Shown here in pieces: positions 25,284 to 34,123 of a DNA stretch of 64,000 nt. Source of the DNA: JACCYI01 sp963828075. Lineage in GTDB: Bacteria > Actinomycetota > Thermoleophilia > Solirubrobacterales > Solirubrobacteraceae. The stretch lies in NCBI GenBank assembly GCA_963828075.1, contig CAWHDH010000021.1, positions 3,348,001 to 3,412,000 on the forward strand, given 5' to 3'. The translations under genes and the position numbers were made by a program. Under the pieces are notes generated by a model. It was not told the origin of the DNA. It saw only the letters and a list, made by a program, of their open reading frames with translations, and did no database searches. Numbering within the stretch: position 1 is the first letter of the stretch; the number at the start of each line of letters is the position of its first letter.

Positions 25284-27449
25284 CTACTTGATGAACAGGA
25301 TCTCCGAGTACTTCGGGAGCGGCCAGAGGTTGTCGGGCACGATCCGCTCGAGCCGGTCGGCGACCTCGCGGACCGCCTCCATGGCCGGCACCACCGTGTC
25401 GCGGACGTAGGTCGCCGCGTCGAGGACGTCGCCGTCCTCGGGGTGGTCGACGTTGGCCTTCTCGAACGCCAGGATGGCGTCGACGAACTCGTCGATGTGC
25501 CGCCCGATCTCGTCGGCGAGCTTGCGCACGCCGGTCCCGTCGCCGGCCGCCCGCAGCTGTCCGAGGTACGTGACCGCCGCCGGCAGCAGCATGGTCCGCG
25601 CGATCGACGCCGCCGTCTCGGCCTCGATGTTGAGCGTGGTGACGTACTGCTCTGCGGCGACCTCGTAGCGGGCCTCGAGCTCGCGCTCGGAGAGCACGTC
25701 GTACTTGTCGAAGAGCTCGACGGTCTGGGGGTTGACGAGCCAGGGCAGGGCATCGACCGTGGTGGTGAGGTTCGCCAGCCCGCGCTGCTCGGCCTCCGTG
25801 TGCCACTCCTCGGCGTAGTTGTCGCCGCTGAAGACGATCTGCTTGTTGCCCGCGTAGGACTCCTTGACCACCGCGAGGACCGCCTCGGCGAGCTCCGTCC
25901 CGCCCGAGACACTGCTCTCGAGCTGGTCGGCGAGCGCGTCGATGGCCTCGGCGGCGATCGTGTTGAGCACCGTGTTCGGCAGGCCGAGCGAGCCGCTCGA
26001 GCCGAGCGTGCGGAACTCGAACTTGTTGCCGGTGAACGCGAACGGCGAGGTGCGGTTGCGGTCGCCGCCGTGCATCGGCAGCCGCGGCAGCACCGACGCG
26101 CCGAGGCCGAGATAGGACTGCGGCGTCGCCGCGTCGCCCGAGCCGGACTCGATCGCGCTGAAGACCTTCTCGAGCTCGGCGCCCAGGAAGATCGAGATGA
26201 TCGCCGGCGGCGCCTCGTTCGCCCCGAGGCGGTGGTCCTGGCCCGCCGAGGCGACCGACGCCCGCAGCAGCTGCTGGTGCCGGTTGACCGCCTGGATCAC
26301 CGCTGCGCAGAAGAACAGGAACTGCAGGTTCTCGTGCGGGGTCTCGCCCGGCTCGAGCAGGTTCGCGCCCGTGTCGGTGCCCATCGACCAGTTGTTGTGC
26401 TTGCCGGAGCCGTTGACGCCGGCGAACGGCTTCTCGTGCAGCAGACAGACGAGGCCGTAGCGGCGGGCGACGTTCTGCATGATCTGCATCGTCAGCTGCT
26501 GGTGGTCAGCGCCGACGTTGGAGTTCTCGAACACCGGCGCGACCTCGTACTGCGCCGGCGCGACCTCGTTGTGGCGGGTCTTGATCGGCACGCCGAGCTT
26601 GGCCAGCTCGCGCTCGGTCTCCAGCATGCACGCGAGGACGCGCTCGGGGATCGAGCCGAAGTAGTGGTCGTCGAGCTCGTGGCCCTTGGGCGGCTTCGCG
26701 CCGAACAGCGTGCGCCCGGTGTTGATCAGGTCGGGGCGCTCGAAGTAGAACTGCTCGTCGATCAGGAAGTACTCCTGCTCGGGGCCGACCGTCGTGAACA
26801 CCTTGCGGGCGGTCGACGCGGGGTCGAGCAGGTTGAGCGCGCGCACCGCGGAGCGCGACAGCGCGTCCATCGAGCGCAGGAGCGGGATCTTCGTGTCGAG
26901 CGCCTCGCCCGTCCACGACGCGAACGCGGTCGGGATGCAGAGCAGCGCGCCGTTCGGGTTCTCGAGGATGAACGCCGGCGAGGAGGGATCCCAGGCGGTG
27001 TAGCCGCGGGCCTCGAACGTCGCGCGGATGCCGCCGGTCGGGAACGAGGAGGCGTCGGGCTCGCCCTGGATGAGCTCCTTGCCGGAGAACTCGGCGATCG
27101 CCGTGCCGTCCTCGGTGGGCGCGTAGAAGGAGTCGTGCTTCTCCGCGGTCGAGCCGGTGAGCGGCTGGAACCAGTGGGTGAAGTGGGTCGCGCCGCGCTC
27201 GAGCGCCCACTCGCGCATCGCGGAGGCCACGGCGTCGGCGAGGGCGGGCTCGAGCGACTTGCCGGCCTCGAGGGTCTCCTGCAGCGCCTTGAACACCAGC
27301 TTGGGCAGGCGCTGGCGCTGCACCGCCGCCGAGAAGACGTTCGCCCCGTAGACCTGGTTGCCGGGAAGCGTCAGGTCCGGCGCGCCGAGGGCGCCCCCAT
27401 TGGGGCTCCACTGAGCCGCGGTGACGTTCTGCGTTCGGGTCCGTGCCAT
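25284..27449 (-). CDS. glnN: Glutamine synthetase type III
   Basis: A 721-residue GSIII, the long form of glutamine synthetase: glutamate + NH3 + ATP to glutamine. Visible blocks include PTGGIRATFEARGYTAWDP, the metal-binding VGPEQEYFL, TRHNEVAPAQYEVAPVFE, NGSGKHNNWSMGT, and NRTSPFAFTGNKFEFR. The length and the GSIII-specific N- and C-terminal regions set it apart from GlnA type I. No adenylylation site is expected in this class. It is divergent from amt-PII across 230 bp, forming an ammonium uptake and assimilation unit. Confidence 0.95.
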   Translation of the reverse strand: MARTRTQNVTAAQWSPNGGALGAPDLTLPGNQVYGANVFSAAVQRQRLPKLVFKALQETLEAGKSLEPALADAVASAMREWALERGATHFTHWFQPLTGSTAEKHDSFYAPTEDGTAIAEFSGKELIQGEPDASSFPTGGIRATFEARGYTAWDPSSPAFILENPNGALLCIPTAFASWTGEALDTKIPLLRSMDALSRSAVRALNLLDPASTARKVFTTVGPEQEYFLIDEQFYFERPDLINTGRTLFGAKPPKGHELDDHYFGSIPERVLACMLETERELAKLGVPIKTRHNEVAPAQYEVAPVFENSNVGADHQQLTMQIMQNVARRYGLVCLLHEKPFAGVNGSGKHNNWSMGTDTGANLLEPGETPHENLQFLFFCAAVIQAVNRHQQLLRASVASAGQDHRLGANEAPPAIISIFLGAELEKVFSAIESGSGDAATPQSYLGLGASVLPRLPMHGGDRNRTSPFAFTGNKFEFRTLGSSGSLGLPNTVLNTIAAEAIDALADQLESSVSGGTELAEAVLAVVKESYAGNKQIVFSGDNYAEEWHTEAEQRGLANLTTTVDALPWLVNPQTVELFDKYDVLSERELEARYEVAAEQYVTTLNIEAETAASIARTMLLPAAVTYLGQLRAAGDGTGVRKLADEIGRHIDEFVDAILAFEKANVDHPEDGDVLDAATYVRDTVVPAMEAVREVADRLERIVPDNLWPLPKYSEILFIK

Positions 27450-27585
27450 ATGGCCTCTCTATTCCTCCTGGTCAAGGTTCGGCGCAGCCACAGCAGAGTA
27501 GGGACGCGGGCGCGCGGGGACGTTGTCCATCTGGCTAAAGATGTCGCGCGTCCCTTCGCCCACCGGTCGCGCCCGACCGAGTGGC

Positions 27586-27665
27586 GAAACCGGGGGGACG
27601 ATGTTTCGACAGCGGGACAATGCTGGCGCCCCGGCCCGGGCCGACACTCCTGGTCATGTCGAAAC
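27586..27665. promoter_or_regulatory. GAAAC half-sites in the glnN-amt divergent region
   Basis: GAAAC occurs at 27586-27590 and 27661-27665, and its inverse GTTTC at 27603-27607. GTTTCGACA (27603-27611) and TGTCGAAAC (27657-27665) form a perfect 9-bp inverted repeat 45 bp apart. GAAAC is one half of the known actinobacterial GlnR site, but spacing and the GTnAC half do not fit well. This is a candidate nitrogen-control region, not a firm site. Confidence 0.35.
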
Positions 27666-27679
27666 GACGAGGAGGATGT

Positions 27680-29143
27680 ATGGAACGTTCGCGGCTCGGG
27701 TCGGGCATCGTGCTCGGCATCGGGGCGGCCCTGGCGGTGCCGGAGTTGGCTCTCGCCGACACGCTGGACGCCGCCAACAACGGCGTGCTGCCGCCGTCGG
27801 TCGCCATCAACTCGATCTGGGTGGTCTTCGCCGCCCTGCTGGTCATCTTCATGCAGGCGGGCTTCGCCTTCCTGGAGATCGGCTTCTCGCGTGGCAAGAA
27901 CGCCGGCACGGTCATCGCCAAGATCCTGACCAACTTCTCGATCGCCGCGCTGATGTACTGGGCGATCGGTTTTGCCTTCGCCTTCGGCAACGGCGACATC
28001 ATCGGTTCGAGCGGGTTCTTCCTGCTCAACTACGGCGATCCCCAGGAGGCCTTCGCGGTCATGGGGCTGTCGGACGCCACCATCGAGTCCAAGTGGCTGT
28101 TCCAGTTCTCGTTCTGCGCGGTCTCGCTGGCGATCGTGTGGGGGACCACGCTCGAGCGCATCAAGTTCGGCGTCTACATCATCTACGCGATCCTGTTCGC
28201 GGGCTTCATCTACCCGATCGCCTCGCACTGGGTGTTCGGCGGCGGGTGGCTCCAGAACAACCTCGGCATGCAGGACTTCGCCGGCTCGACCGCGGTGCAC
28301 CTGATCGGCGCCACCGGCGCGCTCGCCGTGCTCCTGCAGCTCGGGCCGAGGCGCGGCAAGTACGCCGCGGACGGCACCCCGCGGGCGATCCCGGGCCACA
28401 ACATGCCCCTGTTCGGCCTCGGTGTGCTGATCCTGTGGCTGGGCTGGTTCGGCTTCAACCCGGGCTCGACCCTGGGCGCGCTCGACGGGCGCTTCCCCGA
28501 GATCGCGCTGGTCACCCTGCTCGCCGCCGGCGCCGGCGTCCTGACGTCGATCGTCACGGCGGGCTGGAAGGCCAAGACGATCGACATCGGCATGGCCGGC
28601 AACGGCGCGATCGGCGCGCTCGTCGCCATCACGGCGCCCTCGGGCTATGTGGAGGCGTGGTCGGCCCCGATCATCGGCGGCATCGCCGGCATCATCGTGC
28701 CGCTGTCGATCTACGCGATCGACAAGAAGATCGACGACCCGGTCGGCGCGCTCTCGGCGCACGGCGTGGCGGGGATCTGGGGAACGCTGTCCTGCGGCCT
28801 GTTCACGGCGCCGCGGTTCGCGGAGTACAACGCGTTCGGCGACGCGGGCCTCTGGTACACGGGATCCTTCGCGCAGCTCGGCACCCAGGCGCTCGGGATC
28901 CTGGTCGTCTTCTCGTTCGTGTTCTCGCTCTCCTACGGCGCGTTCTACGCCATCAAGAAGACCTACGGGCTCCGTGTGACCGCTGACGAAGAGGATGCGG
29001 GACTGGACATCACGGAGCACGGCATGTACGGGTATCCGGAACAGTTCATCCCGGCGCCCGAGCTCATCGGCTACGCGACTCCCCCCAAGGGCTCGCGTGA
29101 CGTGCCGAGCCCGGCGCCGTCCACCCGAGAGGTCCCCGCATGA
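27680..29143 (+). CDS. amt: Ammonium transporter
   Basis: A 487-residue Amt channel with a signal-like first segment and 11 further hydrophobic segments. The twin pore histidines are in YPIASHWVFGGGWL and GALSAHGVAGIWGTL. FAFLEIGFSRGKNAG and GWFGFNPGST are family landmarks. It moves ammonium across the inner membrane. I chose ATG 27680, which has GGAGG 4 bases upstream; the longer frame from 27581 lacks support. The stop overlaps the PII start (ATGA), the classic amt-glnK arrangement. Confidence 0.95.
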   Translation: MERSRLGSGIVLGIGAALAVPELALADTLDAANNGVLPPSVAINSIWVVFAALLVIFMQAGFAFLEIGFSRGKNAGTVIAKILTNFSIAALMYWAIGFAFAFGNGDIIGSSGFFLLNYGDPQEAFAVMGLSDATIESKWLFQFSFCAVSLAIVWGTTLERIKFGVYIIYAILFAGFIYPIASHWVFGGGWLQNNLGMQDFAGSTAVHLIGATGALAVLLQLGPRRGKYAADGTPRAIPGHNMPLFGLGVLILWLGWFGFNPGSTLGALDGRFPEIALVTLLAAGAGVLTSIVTAGWKAKTIDIGMAGNGAIGALVAITAPSGYVEAWSAPIIGGIAGIIVPLSIYAIDKKIDDPVGALSAHGVAGIWGTLSCGLFTAPRFAEYNAFGDAGLWYTGSFAQLGTQALGILVVFSFVFSLSYGAFYAIKKTYGLRVTADEEDAGLDITEHGMYGYPEQFIPAPELIGYATPPKGSRDVPSPAPSTREVPA

Positions 29144-29511
29144 AAAAGGTCGAGGCGTTCATCCGCCACGAGGCGTTCGAGCCCATCCGCACGGAGCTGC
29201 TGAGCCTGGGGTTCCCTTCGCTCTCCATCTCGGAGGTGAAGGGCTCCGGCCGGCAGAAGGGCATCACCGAGCGCTACCGCGGCGCCGAGCTGACCAACTA
29301 CCTCCGGCCGAAGGTGAAGCTGGAGTGCGTGGTCGCGACGCGCGACGTGCAGACGGTCGTCGACACGATCCTCAAGCACGCCCGCACGGGCTCGATCGGC
29401 GACGGCAAGGTGTTCGTCATGCCGATCGAGGAGGCCTACCGCATCCGCACCGGCGAGTCCGGTGAGGAGACCCTGCAGGCCCATCCCGACGCGGCGGCCG
29501 CGGCCGTCTAG
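29140..29511 (+). CDS. glnK: PII signalling protein lacking the modifiable Tyr51
   Basis: A 123-residue PII protein. The T-loop region reads EVKGSGRQKGITERYRGAEL followed by TNYLRPKVKLE. Gln39 and Lys58, which contact 2-oxoglutarate and ATP, are present, as is the C-terminal YRIRTGESGEE. At position 51, where other PII proteins carry the tyrosine that is uridylylated or adenylylated, this one has leucine (Tyr46 is kept). It should still sense ATP/ADP and 2-oxoglutarate and block Amt, but not by Tyr51 modification. It is coupled to amt by ATGA; a hairpin follows. Confidence 0.93.
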   Translation: MKKVEAFIRHEAFEPIRTELLSLGFPSLSISEVKGSGRQKGITERYRGAELTNYLRPKVKLECVVATRDVQTVVDTILKHARTGSIGDGKVFVMPIEEAYRIRTGESGEETLQAHPDAAAAAV

Positions 29512-29519
29512 GTCCATCC

Positions 29520-29552
29520 GAAGCCCGGCGGCGGTCGCCGTCGCCGGGCTTC
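29520..29552 (+). terminator. Hairpin after the amt-PII pair
   Basis: A perfect 11-bp stem (GAAGCCCGGCG / CGCCGGGCTTC, 11-nt loop) starts 8 bp after the PII stop. There is no long T-run. It separates the PII gene from the PucR-type regulator. Confidence 0.65.
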
Positions 29553-29580
29553 CCGAACTGCAAGACAGACCCCGACCTCG

Positions 29581-30777
29581 ATGATGGCCGTCCACTCCCA
29601 CGATCCCCACGAGCCGCTGACCCTGGTCGAGCGGTTGCGCTCGCTGCACCTGCGGATGGTCGACGCGGTCCTCTCCGGCGACGGCCTCGAGCGCGTCGCC
29701 GAGCTGGCGGCGGGCGCCGCCGGCGGGCCGGTCTGCATCGCGATCCCGCGGCTGGGGGCGGTGGCCGGCTCGGCGGGGTCGGGTGACCTCGCCGCGATCC
29801 GCCGCTACGTCGGCGAGCGGGTCAAGGGCCGGCCGGCGCCGGTCCCGCACGGCGTCGCGGTCGAGGTCCCGGTGACCTCGGGCGACGACCCGATCGGCGC
29901 GGTCCTGTTGCTCTCGCCCGACGGCGCCCCCCTCGCGCCCGACGCCACCGAGTTCCTGCACCTCGCCGCGGTCGCCTCGCTGACCGAGGTGGCGATCGAG
30001 GAGGCGCGCGAGGAGGTCGAGCAGAACCTGCGCGGCTCGTTCCTCGAGGAGCTGCGCGCGCGCCCCGACGCCGATCCCCGCGAGGTGGTCCGCCGCGCGG
30101 CGCGCCTGGGCTGCGACCTCTCCAGCGGCGCCGTCGCGTTGTGCGCCGAGCTGACCACCGACCGTCCGCGCCACGTGGTCGCCACGATCGCCGGGGAGCA
30201 CCCGGGCGCGCTGGCCCAGCACATGGACGGGCGCGTGTACGCGCTGCTGCCCGCGGCGGCGGGCGAGCCGGTCACCGAGTCGACGCTCGCGGCGGCGCGC
30301 AAGCTCGCCCAGCGCCTGCAGCGCCACGGGATCGTCGGCGTCTCGAGCTTCTACACCGATCCCGCCGAGCTCGGCCGGGCGATCCAGGAGGCCGAGCTGG
30401 TGCTCGACGTCCTGCGCCGGTCCGACGTGCCGATCGCCGAGGACATCGGGACCGGGACCTACCGGCTGCTGTTCCGCGTGCTCGCCTCGCACCCCGAGGA
30501 GGTGCGGTCCTTCTACGAGGACACCGTGGCGCGGCTGGTCGCCTACGACGACCAGTACGCGACCGACCTCGTGGGCACCCTGGAGTCCTACCTCGACAAC
30601 AACTGCAACATGAACGCGACGGCGGCCGCCATCTACGCGCACCGCCACACCGTCGCCTACCGGCTCGAGCGCGTGAAGGAGCTCAGCGGCCTCGATCCGA
30701 TGCAGTCCGAGGATCGCGAGCGGCTCGGCCTCGGCCTGAAGGCGTACCGCATCATCGCCCCGCGCCTGCCCAGGTAG
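29581..30777 (+). CDS. PucR/CdaR-type transcriptional regulator
   Basis: A 398-residue regulator. A GAF-like N-terminal part (about 30-140) is followed by a central GGDEF-like/CdaR domain (about 170-300). The C-terminal PucR helix-turn-helix (about 325-390) has the family hallmark LESYLDNNCNMNATAAAIY followed by HRHTVAYRLERVKEL. PucR-type proteins often control purine, sugar-acid or nitrogen-compound use. Its place just after amt-PII suggests a nitrogen-related role, but this is inference. No clear ribosome-binding site precedes the ATG. Confidence 0.82.
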   Translation: MMAVHSHDPHEPLTLVERLRSLHLRMVDAVLSGDGLERVAELAAGAAGGPVCIAIPRLGAVAGSAGSGDLAAIRRYVGERVKGRPAPVPHGVAVEVPVTSGDDPIGAVLLLSPDGAPLAPDATEFLHLAAVASLTEVAIEEAREEVEQNLRGSFLEELRARPDADPREVVRRAARLGCDLSSGAVALCAELTTDRPRHVVATIAGEHPGALAQHMDGRVYALLPAAAGEPVTESTLAAARKLAQRLQRHGIVGVSSFYTDPAELGRAIQEAELVLDVLRRSDVPIAEDIGTGTYRLLFRVLASHPEEVRSFYEDTVARLVAYDDQYATDLVGTLESYLDNNCNMNATAAAIYAHRHTVAYRLERVKELSGLDPMQSEDRERLGLGLKAYRIIAPRLPR

Positions 30778-30779
30778 GA

Positions 30780-30812
30780 GGGTCCCACGCCGCGAGTGGG
30801 GTCCCGGGACCC
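30780..30812. repeat. GGGTCCC repeats with a 14-bp palindrome
   Basis: GGGTCCC occurs at 30780-30786 and 30799-30805. The second copy is part of the perfect palindrome GGGTCCCGGGACCC (30799-30812). It lies in the 74-bp gap between the PucR-type gene and a small secreted protein and could be an operator or a transcription stop. Confidence 0.4.
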
Positions 30813-30851
30813 ATTGTCGCGGCGGCCGCGCGGCCTTAGCGTGGGAAGGCC

Positions 30852-31370
30852 ATGCGGTTCGTCCTCATGCTCGCCATCGCCTGCCTCGGCCTCGTCTACA
30901 TGTCGCAGCGTTCGGGCGGCGTGGCGGCCGGGCCAGCCACCGTCAGGTCGATGCTGCCCGGCGGCGGCGCGTCGAGCATGACGCCCGAGTTCCGCGGCAT
31001 CATCGACTCGTTCGACGTCCGCTCGGGCGCGCAGCGGCGCGGCGGCGGCGCGACGCTGGGGGTCGGGTCGCAGCCGGGGCCGCGGGCGTTCGCCGACCTT
31101 GGCCCGCGGCGCGCGGTCGCGCGCGTGAAGCGAGACGTCCGGCGGGCGCTCCGACGCCTGCCGCCGCGCAGCTCCCAGCGCGTGCGTGTCGCCCGGTTCC
31201 AGGGCGTGGCCGTGTCCGGCGACCGTGCGGTCGCCGTCGTCGACATCCGGCGCCGGGTCCGCCCCCGTCCCGGCGCGGGCTGGCGGGACATACCGATCGA
31301 GCGCAGGAACGTCGTGCTGCAGCGCAAGGGCCGGGAATGGCGGTTCGTCGGCGGGCTGCTGGAGGGCTAG
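30852..31370 (+). CDS. Exported or membrane-anchored basic protein, unknown
   Basis: A 172-residue protein with an N-terminal hydrophobic stretch (FVLMLAIACLGLVYMS) acting as signal or anchor. A basic domain follows, with a helical part (about 80-105) and a beta-rich C-terminus (VAVVDIRRRV, VVLQRKGREWRFVGGLLEG) like the end of small NTF2-like or DUF4878-type domains. GGGAAGG lies 4 bases before the ATG. The family assignment is not secure. Confidence 0.6.
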   Translation: MRFVLMLAIACLGLVYMSQRSGGVAAGPATVRSMLPGGGASSMTPEFRGIIDSFDVRSGAQRRGGGATLGVGSQPGPRAFADLGPRRAVARVKRDVRRALRRLPPRSSQRVRVARFQGVAVSGDRAVAVVDIRRRVRPRPGAGWRDIPIERRNVVLQRKGREWRFVGGLLEG

Positions 31371-31450
31371 ATCGATTCTCGGGCGACGTCGAAGTTCGGG
31401 TTGTGCGGGCGCTGCCGCCCGCCGACTCGCCAGCTGCCACCCGACCACCC

Positions 31451-31669
31451 TCAATGACCGGGGTTCGGGCCTTCGATCAGCCGCGTGAGCTCGGACCGCA
31501 TGGCCGCCGGTGAGCAGCGGGCCGCCTCATCCAGGAAGGACACCCGGAGCTCGTCGCCGAGGTGCTCGAAGGCGAGTTCCTGGACGCCGTAGTCGCGGCC
31601 GGCCTCGAGGTGGCCGACCACGTCGCGCAGCGTGTCAGGGTCCAGCCAGCCCACCTCGATCCCGCGCAC
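31451..31669 (-). CDS. Small protein, unknown
   Basis: A 72-residue frame reading GWLDPDTLRDVVGHLEAG and then LAFEHLGDELRVSFL, with the amino-acid balance of a real helical protein. It lies 32 bp after the lipoprotein stop on the same strand. No ATG is available; GTG 31669 has a GGGG stretch 6 bases upstream. I recognise no family. Confidence 0.4.
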   Translation of the reverse strand: MRGIEVGWLDPDTLRDVVGHLEAGRDYGVQELAFEHLGDELRVSFLDEAARCSPAAMRSELTRLIEGPNPGH

Positions 31670-31701
31670 GACGAACCCCCAGCACGCGCGGACGTCAGGG
31701 T

Positions 31702-32358
31702 CTATCGGTCTGACTCGTCCTCGTCGTCCGCGCCGGCCTTGCTGCGGATGACCTCGCCGTTCTCGCCCACGCGCGCGTCGGACGGCTTGTCGTCGATCAT
31801 CACCTTCAGCGAGCCGCCGCCCTCGGTGCCCGAGGCGAGGCGTGCCTTGCCGTTGAGGCCGGGGGAGACCTCGTAGTCGATCGTGTAGGCGCCGGACTTC
31901 ACCGCGGTCAGGCGCCACTCGAAGGTCCGGGTCTGGCCAGGACGCAGCGCCCCGAGCGCCCAGGTGTTCGTGTACGCCGAGTCGCCGCCCTTGGGGCCGC
32001 GGTCGACGATCCAGATCGGGCGCTCGCTGTCGGCGAGCCGGGTGTCGTCGACGGCCTGGCCGAAGGCGGAGGGGGCGCCGCCGGGGCGGCGCGAGCGCGT
32101 CTTGACCGTGACGGCGACGTTGGGGACGGTCTTGGCGTCCGCGTTGCGGACCTTGACGCTGAGCGTGGCGCGCTCCGCGATCGACTGCTCGGCGGGGAAC
32201 TTGGCCTCGACGACCTCGACCTTGAAGGCGCCCTCCGGCTCGCGCTCGTCCTGGCGCTCGCCGCCGCCGCAGCCCGTCGCGCCGAGCGCGCCCGCGGCAC
32301 ACGCCACGACCAGCGCGGCCCTGATCGAACGGATCCCCTCCATCAGCGGCGCGAACAT
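31702..32358 (-). CDS. Lipoprotein with a DUF4352-like beta-sandwich domain
   Basis: About 218 residues. The N-terminus (RAALVVACAAGALGATGCGGG) is a lipoprotein signal with a probable acylated cysteine in ATGC. The mature part has a DUF4352/FxLYD-like pattern (SVKVRNADAKTVPNVAVTVK, LGALRPGQTRTFEWRLTAVK, YTIDYEVSPGLNGK) and a charged tail. Such proteins are envelope-anchored and of unknown role. I chose ATG 32358; ATG 32343 would also keep the signal. It is divergent from the Mce operon across about 155 bp. Confidence 0.7.
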   Translation of the reverse strand: MFAPLMEGIRSIRAALVVACAAGALGATGCGGGERQDEREPEGAFKVEVVEAKFPAEQSIAERATLSVKVRNADAKTVPNVAVTVKTRSRRPGGAPSAFGQAVDDTRLADSERPIWIVDRGPKGGDSAYTNTWALGALRPGQTRTFEWRLTAVKSGAYTIDYEVSPGLNGKARLASGTEGGGSLKVMIDDKPSDARVGENGEVIRSKAGADDEDESDR

Positions 32359-32513
32359 ACCACCGGGCCGAGCCTCCGGCGCCGATTGCGAGGCGGCCCG
32401 CCGGCGCGACGGTTCCCGGTTGGCAGGGCGAACCCGGGTGACGTACTCTCCGGCCGGAGTCCACGCGTCGGCGTGCCCGCCGACCGAGCCCACTCAGGAG
32501 ACAAACCCCCCAC

Positions 32514-33320
32514 ATGGTCCGCAACGTCGCCGATCGCGCCTTCCTGCCGGCGAAGAGCCTGCTCGAAGAAGTGGGCGACATGATGATCCTGACGGGCAAG
32601 ACGATCGTGTCGGCCCTGCGGCCGCCGTACCCCTACGGCGGCGAGTTCGTCAGCCAGTTCCTGTTCGCGCTGAAGCTGTGCTGGTTCCCGCTGGTGGTCT
32701 CGACGGTCGCGTTCGGGTACGGCGCGCCCGGCCTGCAGGCCGCGAACTTCCTCGTCCTGTTCGGCGCGCTGGACCGTCTCGGCGGCTTCTTCGTCCTTGC
32801 CTCGATCCGCGAGTTCGCGCCGTTCGTGACCGCGATCGTGCTCGCCGGCGTGGCGGGCACCGCCATCACGGCCGACCTCGGCGCCCGCAAGATCCGCGAG
32901 GAGCTCGACGCGCTGCAGGTGCTCGGCGTCGACCCGGTCAAGAACCTCGTCGTCCCGCGGTTCCTGGCCCTGATGCTGGTCACCGGCCTGTTCAACATCT
33001 ACGCGCTGCTGTTCGGCATCTTCGGCGGCATCCTCGCCACGCTGGTCAACGGCGCGCCGCTCGGCCCGTTCTGGGCGACCTTCTTCACGAACGCGTCGGT
33101 GACCGACCTCTGGGGCTCGGCGCTCAAGACGACGATGTTCGGCGCCATCATCGCGATCGTCTGCTGTTACAAGGGGATGACTGCGTCCGGCGGGGCCGAG
33201 GGCGTGGGCCGCGCCGTCAACCAGGCGGTGGTGATCGCGATCATGGGCGTCTTCGCGTTCAACTACGTCTTCACGCAAACGCTGCTGGCCACGCACCCCG
33301 AGATCCAGGTCATCAAGTAG
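32514..33320 (+). CDS. MlaE/YrbE-type ABC permease, first copy
   Basis: A 268-residue permease of the MlaE/YrbE family, first gene of the Mce operon. It has 5-6 hydrophobic segments, the conserved cytoplasmic coupling region GARKIREELDALQVLGVDP, and the C-terminal CCYKGMTASGGAEGVGRAV. With its neighbour it should form the membrane channel of a lipid importer driven by the MlaF-like ATPase. The stop abuts the next ATG. Confidence 0.92.
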   Translation: MVRNVADRAFLPAKSLLEEVGDMMILTGKTIVSALRPPYPYGGEFVSQFLFALKLCWFPLVVSTVAFGYGAPGLQAANFLVLFGALDRLGGFFVLASIREFAPFVTAIVLAGVAGTAITADLGARKIREELDALQVLGVDPVKNLVVPRFLALMLVTGLFNIYALLFGIFGGILATLVNGAPLGPFWATFFTNASVTDLWGSALKTTMFGAIIAIVCCYKGMTASGGAEGVGRAVNQAVVIAIMGVFAFNYVFTQTLLATHPEIQVIK

Positions 33321-34115
33321 ATGGGCTGGCTCGCGGTCCCCAAGGACTGGATCGCCAACTTCGGCGAGATCGTCAAGTTCTGCTCGCGCGTCGTCGGTGA
33401 GGTCTTCGGGCTGCGCGTCCTGCGCTTCTTCGGCGAGGCGCTGCGGCAGGCCGGCGTGCTGATCCTCAACTCGACGCTGGTGATCTGGGGCCTGATCTTC
33501 ATCATCGGCCTGCAGTGCGGCATCGAGGGGGCGTACTTCAACCGCTCCGTCGGCTCGCCCGCCTACGCCGGCGTCTTCGCCGCGTGGTGCGACCTGCGCG
33601 AGCTCGTGCCCTACGCCTTCGGCTACATGATGTCCGCGAAGGTCGGGACCGGCATCGTCGCCGAGCTCGGCTCGATGCGGATCTCCGACGAGATCGACGC
33701 CCTCGAGGTCATGGGGATCTCCTCGATGACCTTCCTGTGCGCGACCCGGCTGCTGGCCGCCTGGCTCGTGCTCCCGTTCATGTACCTGGCCGGGATCGGC
33801 GCCGGCTTCTTCGCGAGCTACCTGGCGGTGGTCCAGCAGATAGGCGAGGTATCGAGCGGCGGCTTCTTCCTGATCTTCTGGATGTTCCAGAACCCACCCG
33901 ACCTGCTCTACAGCGTCATCAAGGGCATGTCGATGGCGACGGCGATCGTGCTCGTCGGCTGCTACTACGGCTACAACGCGAGCGGAGGGCCCGTCGGCGT
34001 GGGCACCGCGACGGCGAAGTCGATGGTGCTCAACATCGTGCTCGTGCACCTGATCGGCATGCTCGGCACCCAGCTGTTCTGGGGTGCCAACCCGCGAGCC
34101 CCCATCGGAGGTTAG
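33321..34115 (+). CDS. MlaE/YrbE-type ABC permease, second copy
   Basis: A 264-residue MlaE/YrbE paralogue starting on the base after the first permease's stop. It shows the same layout: SAKVGTGIVAELGSMRISDE, IDALEVMGIS, and a C-terminal GCYYGYNASGGPVGVGTATA. Two different YrbE subunits are the norm in actinobacterial Mce loci and probably form a heterodimer. Confidence 0.92.
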   Translation: MGWLAVPKDWIANFGEIVKFCSRVVGEVFGLRVLRFFGEALRQAGVLILNSTLVIWGLIFIIGLQCGIEGAYFNRSVGSPAYAGVFAAWCDLRELVPYAFGYMMSAKVGTGIVAELGSMRISDEIDALEVMGISSMTFLCATRLLAAWLVLPFMYLAGIGAGFFASYLAVVQQIGEVSSGGFFLIFWMFQNPPDLLYSVIKGMSMATAIVLVGCYYGYNASGGPVGVGTATAKSMVLNIVLVHLIGMLGTQLFWGANPRAPIGG

Positions 34116-34123
34116 AAACGGAC

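Noticed and set aside
27459..27679. 62-codon minus frame and a longer amt N-terminus from 27581
   Set aside because: They fill the glnN-amt promoter region; a good ribosome-binding site at ATG 27680 and homology mark the real amt start.
32343..34049. 568-codon minus frame opposite the YrbE genes
   Set aside because: Antisense shadow of conserved permease genes, with low-complexity composition.
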